Below, in pieces: positions 1 through 7,214 of a stretch of DNA of 14,567 bases; the first letter of the stretch is position 1, and every line of letters starts with the position of its first letter. The stretch lies in the NCBI GenBank assembly GCA_964465125.1, contig CAYXIO010000078.1, positions 1 through 14,567 on the forward strand, given 5' to 3'. The position numbers and the translations under genes are program-made. Below the pieces are notes generated by a model. That model was not told the origin of the DNA, searched no databases, and saw only the letters and a program-made list of their open reading frames with translations. Source of the DNA: CAYOHG01 sp964465125 (GTDB lineage Bacteria; Planctomycetota; Phycisphaerae; UBA1845; Fen-1342).

Positions 1-279
1 CCTACGGTCGCCTTGTATCCCCGTTTCTCCACCCATGCGAATGCCGGAAGGACCAAAAAAACAAAGTCAAGGTTCGATCAAGCGGCCGCCAGACGCGCCG
101 ACTTCAACGCCCATCCGGGAGCGGTTACGAGCCGCTGCTCCACCGTCTACACGGATGATGAATCCTCCTATCCGGCGGTGACGCAGACAGCCGACGGCGT
201 GGTGCACGTGCCGTATTCGCACAACCGCGCGTTCATCGGGCACGTGCGGATGAACGCGGCGTGGGTCGCGGGCCGCTGA
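1..279 (+). pseudogene. Sialidase-like C-terminal remnant
   Basis: The reading frame is open from the window edge and ends at a TGA at 277-279. Only the last 45 or so residues (from about position 145) look like a known family. The stretch SSYPAVTQTADGVVHV, followed by an arginine and IGHVRMN, resembles the C-terminal end of BNR-repeat exo-alpha-sialidases, which typically read SYPA-QTADG-HVTYT-R-IKHV. Residues encoded upstream of position 145 do not resemble that family, so the gene body is missing, frameshifted or cut by the window edge. An ATG at 13 exists but has no convincing ribosome site. The family match is from memory of the conserved motif. The alternative is an unrelated short hypothetical protein. 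Confidence 0.4.
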
Positions 280-316
280 ACCGGGCTTGTGCGGGGCGAA
301 CGCCGGCGGCGCCGAT

Positions 317-1393
317 CTACGGCGAATCGGCGTGCGGCGGAATACACAGCACGAGCAGCACGCCGCGCCGACCGTCGCGATCTTCCAGCACCACGCGCGC
401 GGTTCCCCCGCGAAGTCCCCCGTTGCGAACCTGAAGTCGGCCGTCGGCATCGATGCTGGCGTCGATTTCCGGTTGCTCGCAGGTCGCTGACTTCAGCATT
501 GCTGGTTGGCCATCGCGACGAAAGACCTTCACCGCCATCGCCTCCTGGGCAGGGACGATCACCTGCGCGGGGTACGGCCGCAGCTCCGCGATTCCAGTCG
601 CCGTAACCCGCACCGCGGACTGCGGGCGCCGTGGGTCATCGGTCGCAAGGACGACGTTGGCGCTGTTTGTGCCGGACGGCAGTCGCTCGCTGAGCAGCGT
701 AATCACGACCTCCGACTCGTGCGGGCCGAGCGGGGACACCTCGGCATGTACCCACTCGCGATCACCCCGCGCGTCGACCAACTGCACCGTGGACGAGGTG
801 AATCGAACCGATTTCGCAGCATGCTCGCCACCAAGCAAAGGTACGTCGCCGAACGCAATGAGACCGGTCGAGAGCGAGTAGGTGGCGACGACCCTCGCGT
901 GCGCCGTCACCGGAATGCGCTCGCCGCTGGCCAGCCGAATCTCGATGTGGCGGAGCAACTCGCGGGCCTGCACGCCGAGCCGCAGCCGGAACTGAAGCGT
1001 CATCGAGCCGCCCGGTGCTACGGTCTTTCCTTCGTACTCCGCCGCGGAGAACAAACAGTCGCAATCCGAGATGACGCGCTCCACCGTTATCTCGTCAGAC
1101 TTCTGATTATGCAGCGCGAACTCAAATGGCGTTTCGCCTCCCCAGAACTGATCGCCAAGCTCGATTCGAGCCGGAACGACGGCGACACCCGGCGGTGCGA
1201 CCCTCGCTTCGTTTTCAGCAGGAGCCGTATCCGCGCGCGTGATGGCGGACTCTGCCGGCCGGGACGACGCGCTCGCCCGTCCCTCCGCGGCCGACGGGCG
1301 GTCCGTTGGCGGGCGCGCAGATTCGGTCGCGCAGCCCACCGCGCATGACACCGCGAGCGCGACCCATGCGAGCAGATTGCAACGCAAGGACAT
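317..1393 (-). CDS. DUF1573 domain lipoprotein
   Basis: This is a predicted envelope lipoprotein of 358 residues from the ATG at 1391-1393. A TTG at 1412-1414, preceded by GAGGGGGG, would add seven residues. The ATG start places a hydrophobic segment (LLAWVALAVSC) and an AVGC lipobox in normal position, so it is preferred. A low-complexity Ser/Ala/Pro/Arg linker follows. The DUF1573 (ASH/immunoglobulin-like) domain starts near residue 75 and carries the typical strand, cysteine motif SDCDC and the APGGSMTLQF stretch. A second beta-rich half may be another Ig-like domain. DUF1573 proteins are abundant in Planctomycetota and Bacteroidota but have no established biochemical role. The gene starts 50 bp (29 bp from the TTG) after the stop of the upstream gene, so the two are probably co-transcribed. 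Confidence 0.8.
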   Translation of the reverse strand: MSLRCNLLAWVALAVSCAVGCATESARPPTDRPSAAEGRASASSRPAESAITRADTAPAENEARVAPPGVAVVPARIELGDQFWGGETPFEFALHNQKSDEITVERVISDCDCLFSAAEYEGKTVAPGGSMTLQFRLRLGVQARELLRHIEIRLASGERIPVTAHARVVATYSLSTGLIAFGDVPLLGGEHAAKSVRFTSSTVQLVDARGDREWVHAEVSPLGPHESEVVITLLSERLPSGTNSANVVLATDDPRRPQSAVRVTATGIAELRPYPAQVIVPAQEAMAVKVFRRDGQPAMLKSATCEQPEIDASIDADGRLQVRNGGLRGGTARVVLEDRDGRRGVLLVLCIPPHADSP

Positions 1394-1443
1394 GGCTGAG
1401 TCGAATCGAGTCAAAGGCCCCCCTCATGCGCAACGAAGGCCGG

Positions 1444-2784
1444 CTACCCGTCGAACGGTCCGCGCGCCCGCTGCTGGCGCGTGAGCAGCCTCTCGAGCCG
1501 AGGCTTGAGCTGTTTTTCAAAAACGTCAACGACCGGCCGGAGCAGCCGCGCCTCGGTCTCTCCCAGTCGTTCGATTTCCGCGCTGGGATCCGCGGTGTCC
1601 GGCACCACATCGACCGCCTCCTGAGCGCGCTGCGCCGCCTCCACGTCCTTCCGGTCGCGCCGCGCCAACAGGCCGTCGACCTGGTCCACGCAGCTTTTGT
1701 ATATCATCCAGGCCTTCTGGCGCTGCGCATCGTCGAGCGTGTAATGTTCGATGAACCTGCGCACGTATTCCTCCCAGCGCCCTGGGTCGGTGCGGGCGAC
1801 GTAGAGATTGACATCCTGCGACTCGCGGTCCGGGTAGAGACGGTTCAGCCAGGAGAGCATGACCGCGGCCTTGCGGGCCGACGCACTCCGCTGACGAAGG
1901 TAGTTCGGCCCATACGCCAGTTCGCCGCGGTTGACTCGGCCCGCCAGGACTCCCCATTCCAGCAGACCCGCGCCATCCCAACCTTGTAGCTGCCGCTCGC
2001 CGCTCTCGGTTTGCACCCAGACATTCGTCCCAACCTCGACCCCGATATCGTTGGGAGTAAACGACGAGGGCAGCGATGGGCTGTTGAAGCGCGCCTCCAA
2101 CACCGTGAGAATGGAAACAGGCTCGCTCGATTTGGCTGGATTGTAGACCGTCACCGTTTTCGGGAACCACACCTCGCCATACTGCCGAAGCTCGGTCACC
2201 GAGCGAAGGACAACCTCCCCGTCGTCACCGAGTTGCTCGACGCGCACCACGTTCCAGCCCCGCCGCGGATCAATCCATTGCCGCATCCGCGGAACCGGGC
2301 CGTCGCCGTGGTCCACGTAGCGTGTAACGACTCGGAGCCCGCCGCTGGAGGTTACATCAAAGAGCGTTCCCGCATCCGAGTCGAGGGCAGGCAAGCTTGC
2401 GAGCCCCATCGATTCGCCCATGCCGGCTGGACCGGTCCCGAGCGTCCGCGCGTCGATTGAATTGGCCGGGCCGCCCGCAGTCACGTCGGCCGACATCGCG
2501 CCGTAGTTCCGCCAGTACCGCCCCTGATACCACAACTCGCTGTTGGTCCGATCATCGTGCTCAACGCGCGACAAAGTCTGATCGTCGGTGAACGCAAAGG
2601 AAAACCGCGGCCGTGAGCCCGTCTTGCCATCGCTCTCGGTGAGTGACTGATACGTCCATTGGACGAAGCCGTTGGCAAACTGGCGTGCGGCCTGCGCCGC
2701 CAAGAGCTCGGGCGGCACAGCGACCGACAGCTCGCCGCCTTGTATCGCCGCGAGCGTGGCCCACAGAAACGAGACCACAATCAT
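1444..2784 (-). CDS. Exported protein with LolA-like middle region, hypothetical
   Basis: This is a 446-residue hypothetical protein. The N-terminus MIVVSFLWATLAAIQGG is a short hydrophobic export signal. Residues of about 35-270 alternate beta strands and Trp/Tyr-rich turns, including ELWYQGRYWRNYG, MRQWIDPRRGWNVVRVEQ and YGEVWFPKTVTVYNP. This pattern resembles the LolA/LolB-like outer-membrane lipoprotein carrier fold seen in many planctomycete secreted proteins. The last 170 or so residues are charged and helical (ARRDRKDVEAAQRAQEAVD, then ETEARLLRPVVDVFEKQLKPRLERL). The ATG at 2782-2784 has an upstream GAGAGG. It lies between a cysteine-rich secreted protein upstream and a DUF1573 lipoprotein downstream on the same strand, which suggests an envelope role. 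The LolA-like assignment is inferred from pattern, and I do not recognise a specific family. Confidence 0.7.
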   Translation of the reverse strand: MIVVSFLWATLAAIQGGELSVAVPPELLAAQAARQFANGFVQWTYQSLTESDGKTGSRPRFSFAFTDDQTLSRVEHDDRTNSELWYQGRYWRNYGAMSADVTAGGPANSIDARTLGTGPAGMGESMGLASLPALDSDAGTLFDVTSSGGLRVVTRYVDHGDGPVPRMRQWIDPRRGWNVVRVEQLGDDGEVVLRSVTELRQYGEVWFPKTVTVYNPAKSSEPVSILTVLEARFNSPSLPSSFTPNDIGVEVGTNVWVQTESGERQLQGWDGAGLLEWGVLAGRVNRGELAYGPNYLRQRSASARKAAVMLSWLNRLYPDRESQDVNLYVARTDPGRWEEYVRRFIEHYTLDDAQRQKAWMIYKSCVDQVDGLLARRDRKDVEAAQRAQEAVDVVPDTADPSAEIERLGETEARLLRPVVDVFEKQLKPRLERLLTRQQRARGPFDG

Positions 2785-2911
2785 CGCCTGCCTCTCGTGC
2801 CTACGACCGAGATCAGCCGCTGCCCATGACGTGCTACAGCGGTTCTATTCCCCGCACGTGTGCCCGGAACAGGAGCCCGTTGGATATGCCAGCCCCAGCG
2901 CTTCTCCGTTG

Positions 2912-3268
2912 TCATGCTCTCCGGGTCCGGGCCGTCCCGCACTCCTCCCCGGTCGTGCACGGGACGCCCGAGGATGAGCACGCATAGCGCTCGTAGCAGA
3001 CCAACTCGACCAGTAACGAGCAGCACTTATACGGCTCCATCGTATGGATCGGAACGGTGTACGCGACTTTTTTTCGCGACGCGGTGCACGATCCCGAGAC
3101 GCAGTTGTTGCATTCACCCGCCACGCAGTCGCCGTGACTGCCGCTTGGTACGCCACACTGCATTCCCGTTGAGCACTTCGGGATCGGCGGAATCTGGGCA
3201 TGAGCTCTAGGCATCGCAAGCGCGGAGAGCGCCATCGTCGCGGCACACCACAAGAGTCCATGTCGCAT
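2912..3268 (-). CDS. Small cysteine-rich secreted protein
   Basis: The precursor has 118 residues. Its signal peptide has a basic start (MRHG), a hydrophobic core (LLWCAATMALSALAM) and a likely cleavage after AHA at residue 24. The mature part of about 94 residues contains 12 cysteines (32, 38, 48, 53, 56, 61, 82, 83, 91, 97, 104, 110). They fall into two clusters of six, separated by a basic stretch (TASRKKVAYTVP). An even number suggests six disulfides formed outside the cytoplasm. The ATG at 3266-3268 is preceded by GGAGGAGG at good spacing, a strong start. The gene is first in a minus-strand series with 1444-2784 and 317-1393. No family is recognised. A secreted structural peptide, toxin-like peptide or surface adhesin are all possible. 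Confidence 0.7.
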   Translation of the reverse strand: MRHGLLWCAATMALSALAMPRAHAQIPPIPKCSTGMQCGVPSGSHGDCVAGECNNCVSGSCTASRKKVAYTVPIHTMEPYKCCSLLVELVCYERYACSSSGVPCTTGEECGTARTRRA

Positions 3269-3326
3269 CGATGCCTCCTCCGGAAATGGCTTGGCTTGTC
3301 CTTAAACACGCGCGATAAGTACATCC

Positions 3327-3344
3327 GGGGGGGGGGGGGGGGGG
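3327..3344. repeat. Poly-G homopolymer (18 nt)
   Basis: This is an uninterrupted run of 18 G. On the minus strand it is poly-C and lies 59-76 bp upstream of the ATG of the cysteine-rich secreted protein. Long G/C homopolymers of this kind are classic slipped-strand phase-variation tracts when they sit in promoters or coding starts. It may also be an assembly or sequencing artefact. Confidence 0.85.
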
Positions 3345-3417
3345 TGAGGTGGATCTCTGCCGACGGTGAAAGCGCGGCGGGTACGGCCGTGCCGGCCGTC
3401 CGTGCCGAACCGGAATC

Positions 3418-3441
3418 GACGGGCGGGATGCCCGTACCACC
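3418..3441 (+). repeat. Palindromic dispersed repeat, copy 1
   Basis: The sequence begins GACGGGCGGGATGCCCGT and ends ACCACC. It contains an ACGGGC / GCCCGT stem (3419-3424 with 3430-3435) around a 5-nt loop. It aligns closely, in opposite orientation, with the repeat at 13936-13960, the differences being one indel and a few substitutions. Two related copies 10.5 kb apart indicate a dispersed REP-like family in this genome. Confidence 0.65.
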
Positions 3442-3757
3442 CTGCCCCGCGGGACGCTCGGATCGCCCTGCTCAAGCCCGAACACGCCGCGAGCGAGCAA
3501 GCGTCGACGCGCCGCGTGGCCGCGTGTTGGCACACCTGCTATCATGGCGCATTCGGCCCGTGGGCGCGGCCCCGGTGGGTCGCGCCGCGGCCGGCCGAAG
3601 CCGCCTGGCCGGGGCGCCGGGTCGATTCCGCGCGAACGGTCCACCGGCGACGGATTGCAAGCGTCCGCCCTCGGACTGCGAAAGTCCGCACACGGGGCCA
3701 TGAGAGTCCGTCCGCAATCTGCGAGCGTCCGCCGCCGCCGCTTGAAGGAGCCTGAAC

Positions 3758-4927
3758 GTGAACCGAGCCGTTGAGGCCGCCATTTTGAACGACGTCGAGG
3801 GGCCGGATTTCTACTGCGTCGACGGCCTGCTGACCGACGAAGAGCGCGTCGTTCGCGACACGGTCGGCCGTTTCGTCGACGAGCGGGTTCTGCCGATCAT
3901 CGGCGAGTGCTTCGAGAAGGAGCGCTTCCCGATCGAGCTGGTCGCGGAGCTGTCCAACCTGGGCGTCTTCGGCGTGACGTTGAAGGACTACGGCTGCGCC
4001 GGGCTGAGCAGCGTCGCCTACGGGCTGATCAGCCAGGAGCTGGAGCGCGGCGACAGCGGGCTGCGCAGCTTCGTCAGCGTGCAGAGCAGCCTGTGCATGT
4101 TCCCGATCCACAAGTACGGGTCGGAGGAGCAGAAGCAGCGCTGGCTGCCGGCGATGGCGCAGGCCGGGAAGATCGGCTGTTTCGGGCTGACCGAGCCCGA
4201 CGGCGGCTCCGATCCCGGCGCGATGAAGACCAACGCCAAGCGCGCCGGCGGCGACTGGATCCTCAATGGCGCAAAGATGTGGATCACCAACGGCACGCTG
4301 GCGGACGTCGCGATCGTCTGGGCCAACACCGACGAGGGCATCCGCGGCTTCCTGGTCGAAAAGGGCACGCCCGGCTACAGCAGCCGCGACATCAAGCACA
4401 AGATGTCGCTGCGCGCCAGCGTCACCAGCGAGCTGTTCTTCGACAACGTGCGGGTGCCCGAGCGCAGCCGGCTGCCCGAGGCGCGCGGGCNNNNNNNNNN
4501 GCGCTACGGCATCGCCTGGGGCGTGCTCGGCGCGGCGCAGGCCTGCTACCGCGAGGCGCTGGCGTTCGCCCGGCAGCGCGTGCTCTTCGGCAGCCCGCTC
4601 AGCCACAAGCAGGCCGTGCAACTGCGGCTGGCCGAGATGCTGCGGAAGATCACGGCCGGGCAACTGCTGGTGCTGCAACTCGGGCGGCTCAAGGACGCCG
4701 AGCGCATGCACCACAGCCACGTCTCGCTGGCGAAGTGGAACAACTGCCGGGCGGCGATCGACGTCGCCCGCGACGCGCGCGACCTGCTGGGCGCCGGCGG
4801 CATCAGCACCGAGTGCGGCCCGATCCGCCACGCGCTCAACCTCGAGAGCGTGATCACCTACGAAGGCACCGAGACGGTTCACCAGCTCGTCATCGGGCGC
4901 GAAATCGCCGGGGTGCCGGCGTTCTAG
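3758..4927 (+). CDS. Acyl-CoA dehydrogenase, glutaryl-CoA dehydrogenase type
   Basis: This is a flavin-dependent acyl-CoA dehydrogenase of about 389 residues. It is closest to glutaryl-CoA dehydrogenase, which oxidises and decarboxylates glutaryl-CoA to crotonyl-CoA in lysine/tryptophan and aromatic breakdown, passing electrons to ETF. Shared motifs in order are GLRSFVSVQSSLCMFPI (Arg103 matching the substrate-carboxylate-binding arginine), GCFGLTEPDGGSDPGAM, GAKMWITNG, IRGFLVEKG, MSLRASVTSELFFDNVRVP, RYGIAWGVLGAAQ, ARDLLGAGGIS and the catalytic-glutamate motif ITYEGTE (Glu369). The start is GTG with AAGGAG seven bases upstream. The assembly gap at 4491-4500 falls inside the gene. Human GCDH has 15 residues between LP and RYG where only 8 fit here, so the true gap is probably about 21 bases longer. 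It faces the transporter gene across 14 bases. Confidence 0.9.
   Translation: MNRAVEAAILNDVEGPDFYCVDGLLTDEERVVRDTVGRFVDERVLPIIGECFEKERFPIELVAELSNLGVFGVTLKDYGCAGLSSVAYGLISQELERGDSGLRSFVSVQSSLCMFPIHKYGSEEQKQRWLPAMAQAGKIGCFGLTEPDGGSDPGAMKTNAKRAGGDWILNGAKMWITNGTLADVAIVWANTDEGIRGFLVEKGTPGYSSRDIKHKMSLRASVTSELFFDNVRVPERSRLPEARGXXXXRYGIAWGVLGAAQACYREALAFARQRVLFGSPLSHKQAVQLRLAEMLRKITAGQLLVLQLGRLKDAERMHHSHVSLAKWNNCRAAIDVARDARDLLGAGGISTECGPIRHALNLESVITYEGTETVHQLVIGREIAGVPAF
4491..4500. other. Assembly gap (10 N)
   Basis: Ten undetermined bases interrupt the dehydrogenase gene between codons for LPEARG and RYGIAWG. Reading through ten N happens to keep the frame. The family alignment suggests the real missing stretch is nearer 31 bases, so the N run is a nominal scaffold spacer. 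Confidence 0.95.
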
Positions 4928-4943
4928 AGCGCGCCGCGCGCTC
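4927..4943. terminator. Convergent hairpin between stop codons
   Basis: GAGCGCG CCG CGCGCTC forms a perfect 7-bp stem with a 3-nt loop. It starts at the last base of the dehydrogenase stop and overlaps the transporter stop on the other strand (4942-4944). There is no U tract on either side, so intrinsic termination is uncertain. Its position makes a bidirectional transcript end or 3'-end protection plausible. Confidence 0.45.
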
Positions 4944-6432
4944 AGCCGGCGGCGGCCTGGGGCGCCGGCGCGGGCCTGGCGTGCAGCCCGGCCATCACCC
5001 ACTTGCGCGCCAGCAGCAGCCCGACCGGACTGGCCATCGCAATGCAGCCGTAGATGAACCAGAGCGTTTCGGTGTGCAGTTGATCTTGCGGAACTCCCGC
5101 CGGGCAGTAGTTCTCCAATAGCAGACCTGAGTAGAAGCCCGTCGTTCCCTTGGCCAGCAGCCAGGGGATGTTGGCCAAGCCCATGAACTGCGCGAGTCGC
5201 CCGGGTGGCGCCAATTCCGAGGCGTATTCCAGGAAGCGCGCCGACCACAGCGCTTCGCCGATCGAGAAGATCACGAAGTAGGTGATCAGCATCGTAAGGT
5301 TCGGGCCGCCGCACAAGAGGAACGTCGGCAGGGCGGAAACCAGCGACCCGATGATCATCATCGTGTAGACGTTGGCCTTGCGGGTCAGCGCCGTGGCGAT
5401 CGGCACGCCGAAGAAGATGATTGCGGGATTGATCCAGTTCACCAGCCATTCCATGCGGTCGCCGACGGCCTTGTCGTACGACCGCAGGATGTACTCGGGC
5501 ATGGTCAACCACTGGTGCGCGAACAGCGTCCGCACCGGCAGCAGCATGAAGATGAAGAAGACGAAGCGGGCGTTGCTGAACGGGCCTTCGGTAAAGTACT
5601 CCTTGAGCTTCTGCGTCAGCGGCCGCGTGTCGCGCGCGCGCATCTGCTCGGCGGGGTCCGGCCGCAGCTTGTTGTGCTCGATCCGGCGATTGAAGAACCC
5701 AAGCATCAGCAGCAGCGTCAGCGCGGTGATGCCCGTGCACACCCAGTTGACCGCCAGCACGCCGCTGCCGGCCCAGCCCGCGAACCAGTGCACGACCGGA
5801 TCGGCCTGCGGGATCGGCGTCGATGGACTGGTGGCGGCAGCCTGCTGCGCCGCCTGCACGTCCTGCACCCCGGCGCGCAGCCAGGAGGAGACCGTCCCGA
5901 TCACCACGATGCCGGCGTTCATCAGCGCGTAGATCAGCCCGTAGCCCATCGAGCTGGTCTTCTCGTCCGTGTATTGCTTGACGCCCGAATAGCAGACCGG
6001 CTGGAGAATCGCCTCACCCAGCGCCACGATCAACAGCGCGCCGATCACCACCACGATCAGCGTGGCCGTCTGCATGCCCGGGGCGTAGCAATAGAGCACA
6101 CGCCCCGCCAGGCAAAGCACCAGCGCCGCCAGAATCGCCCGCCGCAGCCCGAACGACTCGGCGTAGCTCCCGGCGCCGAGCATGAACAGCGTTACCAACA
6201 TGGTGAAGATCGAGACGAACCAGGACGCGTAGGTGTCGGCGATCTTCAGGTCGCGCGTGATGTAGCTGTTCATCAGCGTCAGCACGCCGAAGTACGCCAT
6301 CGACTCGATCACGAACGCGCCGATCACGACCCAGAAGCCCAGGGGCAGGCGGAACAGGTCGGTGAACGCGGCAAAGAAGCCGCCGCCGCCGGAAGGCGCT
6401 GGGGCGGCGCTTTCGGATGTCGAAGAAGGCAC
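4942..6432 (-). CDS. MFS transporter, POT/peptide-transporter-like
   Basis: This is an integral membrane protein of 496 residues with about 12 or more hydrophobic helices, consistent with the major facilitator superfamily. Helix 1 contains FVIESMAYFG (residues 40-49), which resembles the ExxERFxYYG signature of proton-dependent oligopeptide (POT) transporters with changes. A soluble loop of about residues 205-235 (VQDVQAAQQAAATSPSTPI) precedes the second half. That half carries IEHNKLRPDPAEQ, FVFFIFMLLPVRTLFAHQWL and SIGEALWSARFLEYASELAPPG. The start is GTG with GAGGTGA just upstream, and the short Ser/Pro/Gly-rich N-tail is cytoplasmic. The substrate cannot be told from sequence; peptides or related solutes fit the POT resemblance. 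It is transcribed alone, convergent with the dehydrogenase. Confidence 0.8.
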   Translation of the reverse strand: MPSSTSESAAPAPSGGGGFFAAFTDLFRLPLGFWVVIGAFVIESMAYFGVLTLMNSYITRDLKIADTYASWFVSIFTMLVTLFMLGAGSYAESFGLRRAILAALVLCLAGRVLYCYAPGMQTATLIVVVIGALLIVALGEAILQPVCYSGVKQYTDEKTSSMGYGLIYALMNAGIVVIGTVSSWLRAGVQDVQAAQQAAATSPSTPIPQADPVVHWFAGWAGSGVLAVNWVCTGITALTLLLMLGFFNRRIEHNKLRPDPAEQMRARDTRPLTQKLKEYFTEGPFSNARFVFFIFMLLPVRTLFAHQWLTMPEYILRSYDKAVGDRMEWLVNWINPAIIFFGVPIATALTRKANVYTMMIIGSLVSALPTFLLCGGPNLTMLITYFVIFSIGEALWSARFLEYASELAPPGRLAQFMGLANIPWLLAKGTTGFYSGLLLENYCPAGVPQDQLHTETLWFIYGCIAMASPVGLLLARKWVMAGLHARPAPAPQAAAG

Positions 6433-7214
6433 AGCTCACCTCGCGATGGACTGGAGACCGCGCGGCTAGTGTAGCGGCGCCGGCGCGATGCGACGAGATG
6501 CACGGCCGAGCCGGCCCCGAGGCAGCCGTCGCGCGGAAACGCGGGCCAGACCGCCGGGTCCGTTTGCCGCAGGCCGCGGTTTTCGGGCCACGACCGAGAA
6601 CCGGGAAGGCCGCCGCCGTGATATCCAGGATGAAACCGACCCGGCGTTGCGCTCGCTAGCTACAGGGGCATTGCCGTGGTATCTCAGCGATCGAGCGAGT
6701 CGCGTTGGAGGGCGGTGCGCGAATCCACGCAGCCCCGCCGACAAATCGCTCTACGTGGAGACACTCGAGCACGGAAATCAGTCGGCGCTGCATCCGATAC
6801 GCAGGAGTCAAGCGTGACTGAAATCGGCTGACGCAGGCCGACTCCTGCGCGTGCCATAGTCAGATTATCTTGCGAATGTGAACCGGCGCGGCTACGATTC
6901 AATCTATTCGGTCGGCTAACCTTGGCGATGAATTCGCGCAGATTCGTTTTGATGGCTTGAGGCGCCCGGACCTTGAGCCGGGCGATTCGACCTGAGGAAT
7001 GAAGCGAGAGCAACGCCAGTCCGGCCGGCGTGAAGGAGCGCCGCACCGGATTCGCAATTCGCAATCGGCCCTTCCGAGACAATGACCGGCAATCGGCACA
7101 ATCCGACACCAGTGCGCGCCGGCCGTGCGGACGGGCGAGTGCGGAAGAGGTGGCAGCGCCCAGTCCGCGTAAGTCGGGCCGGGTGTTGGTTACCCCACAG
7201 GAAAAGGGTGAGCC
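6433..7214. other. Gene-free divergent intergenic region
   Basis: These 782 bp separate the transporter (minus strand) from the deacetylase (plus strand). I found no open frame with both a believable start and protein-like composition. Long open frames on either strand are arginine/proline/serine-rich shadows. The one structured feature I can support is the inverted repeat at 6800-6849. The last part (about 6880-7100) is less GC-rich than its surroundings, as expected for promoter-bearing DNA. A decayed gene cannot be excluded. Confidence 0.5.
6800..6849. repeat. Inverted repeat with 30-nt loop
   Basis: CGCAGGAGTC at 6800-6809 is perfectly complementary to GACTCCTGCG at 6840-6849. The 30-nt interior contains a smaller GCGT / ACGC pair (6812-6815 with 6831-6834). 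It could be a structured RNA, an operator or a transposon-derived inverted repeat; nothing in the sequence decides among these. Confidence 0.4.

Larger units (their letters stand above)
3269..3757. other. Gene-free divergent intergenic region
   Basis: This 489-bp stretch separates the minus-strand secreted-protein operon from the plus-strand dehydrogenase. It holds the 18-base G run, a palindromic repeat of the GACGGGCGGG family, and several small hairpins (for example GGACTGCGAAAGTCC at 3673-3687). Open frames here have the arginine/proline-rich composition of GC-rich shadow frames, and none has a believable start with a ribosome site. Promoters for both flanking genes must lie here or inside it, but I cannot place -35/-10 boxes with confidence. 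Confidence 0.6.

Noticed and set aside
3542..5740. Very long minus-strand open frame (about 730 codons) spanning the dehydrogenase and part of the transporter
   Set aside because: It is antisense to the well-supported dehydrogenase and out of frame with the transporter, runs through the N gap, and has alanine/arginine-rich composition with no recognisable motif. It is a shadow of GC-rich codon bias.
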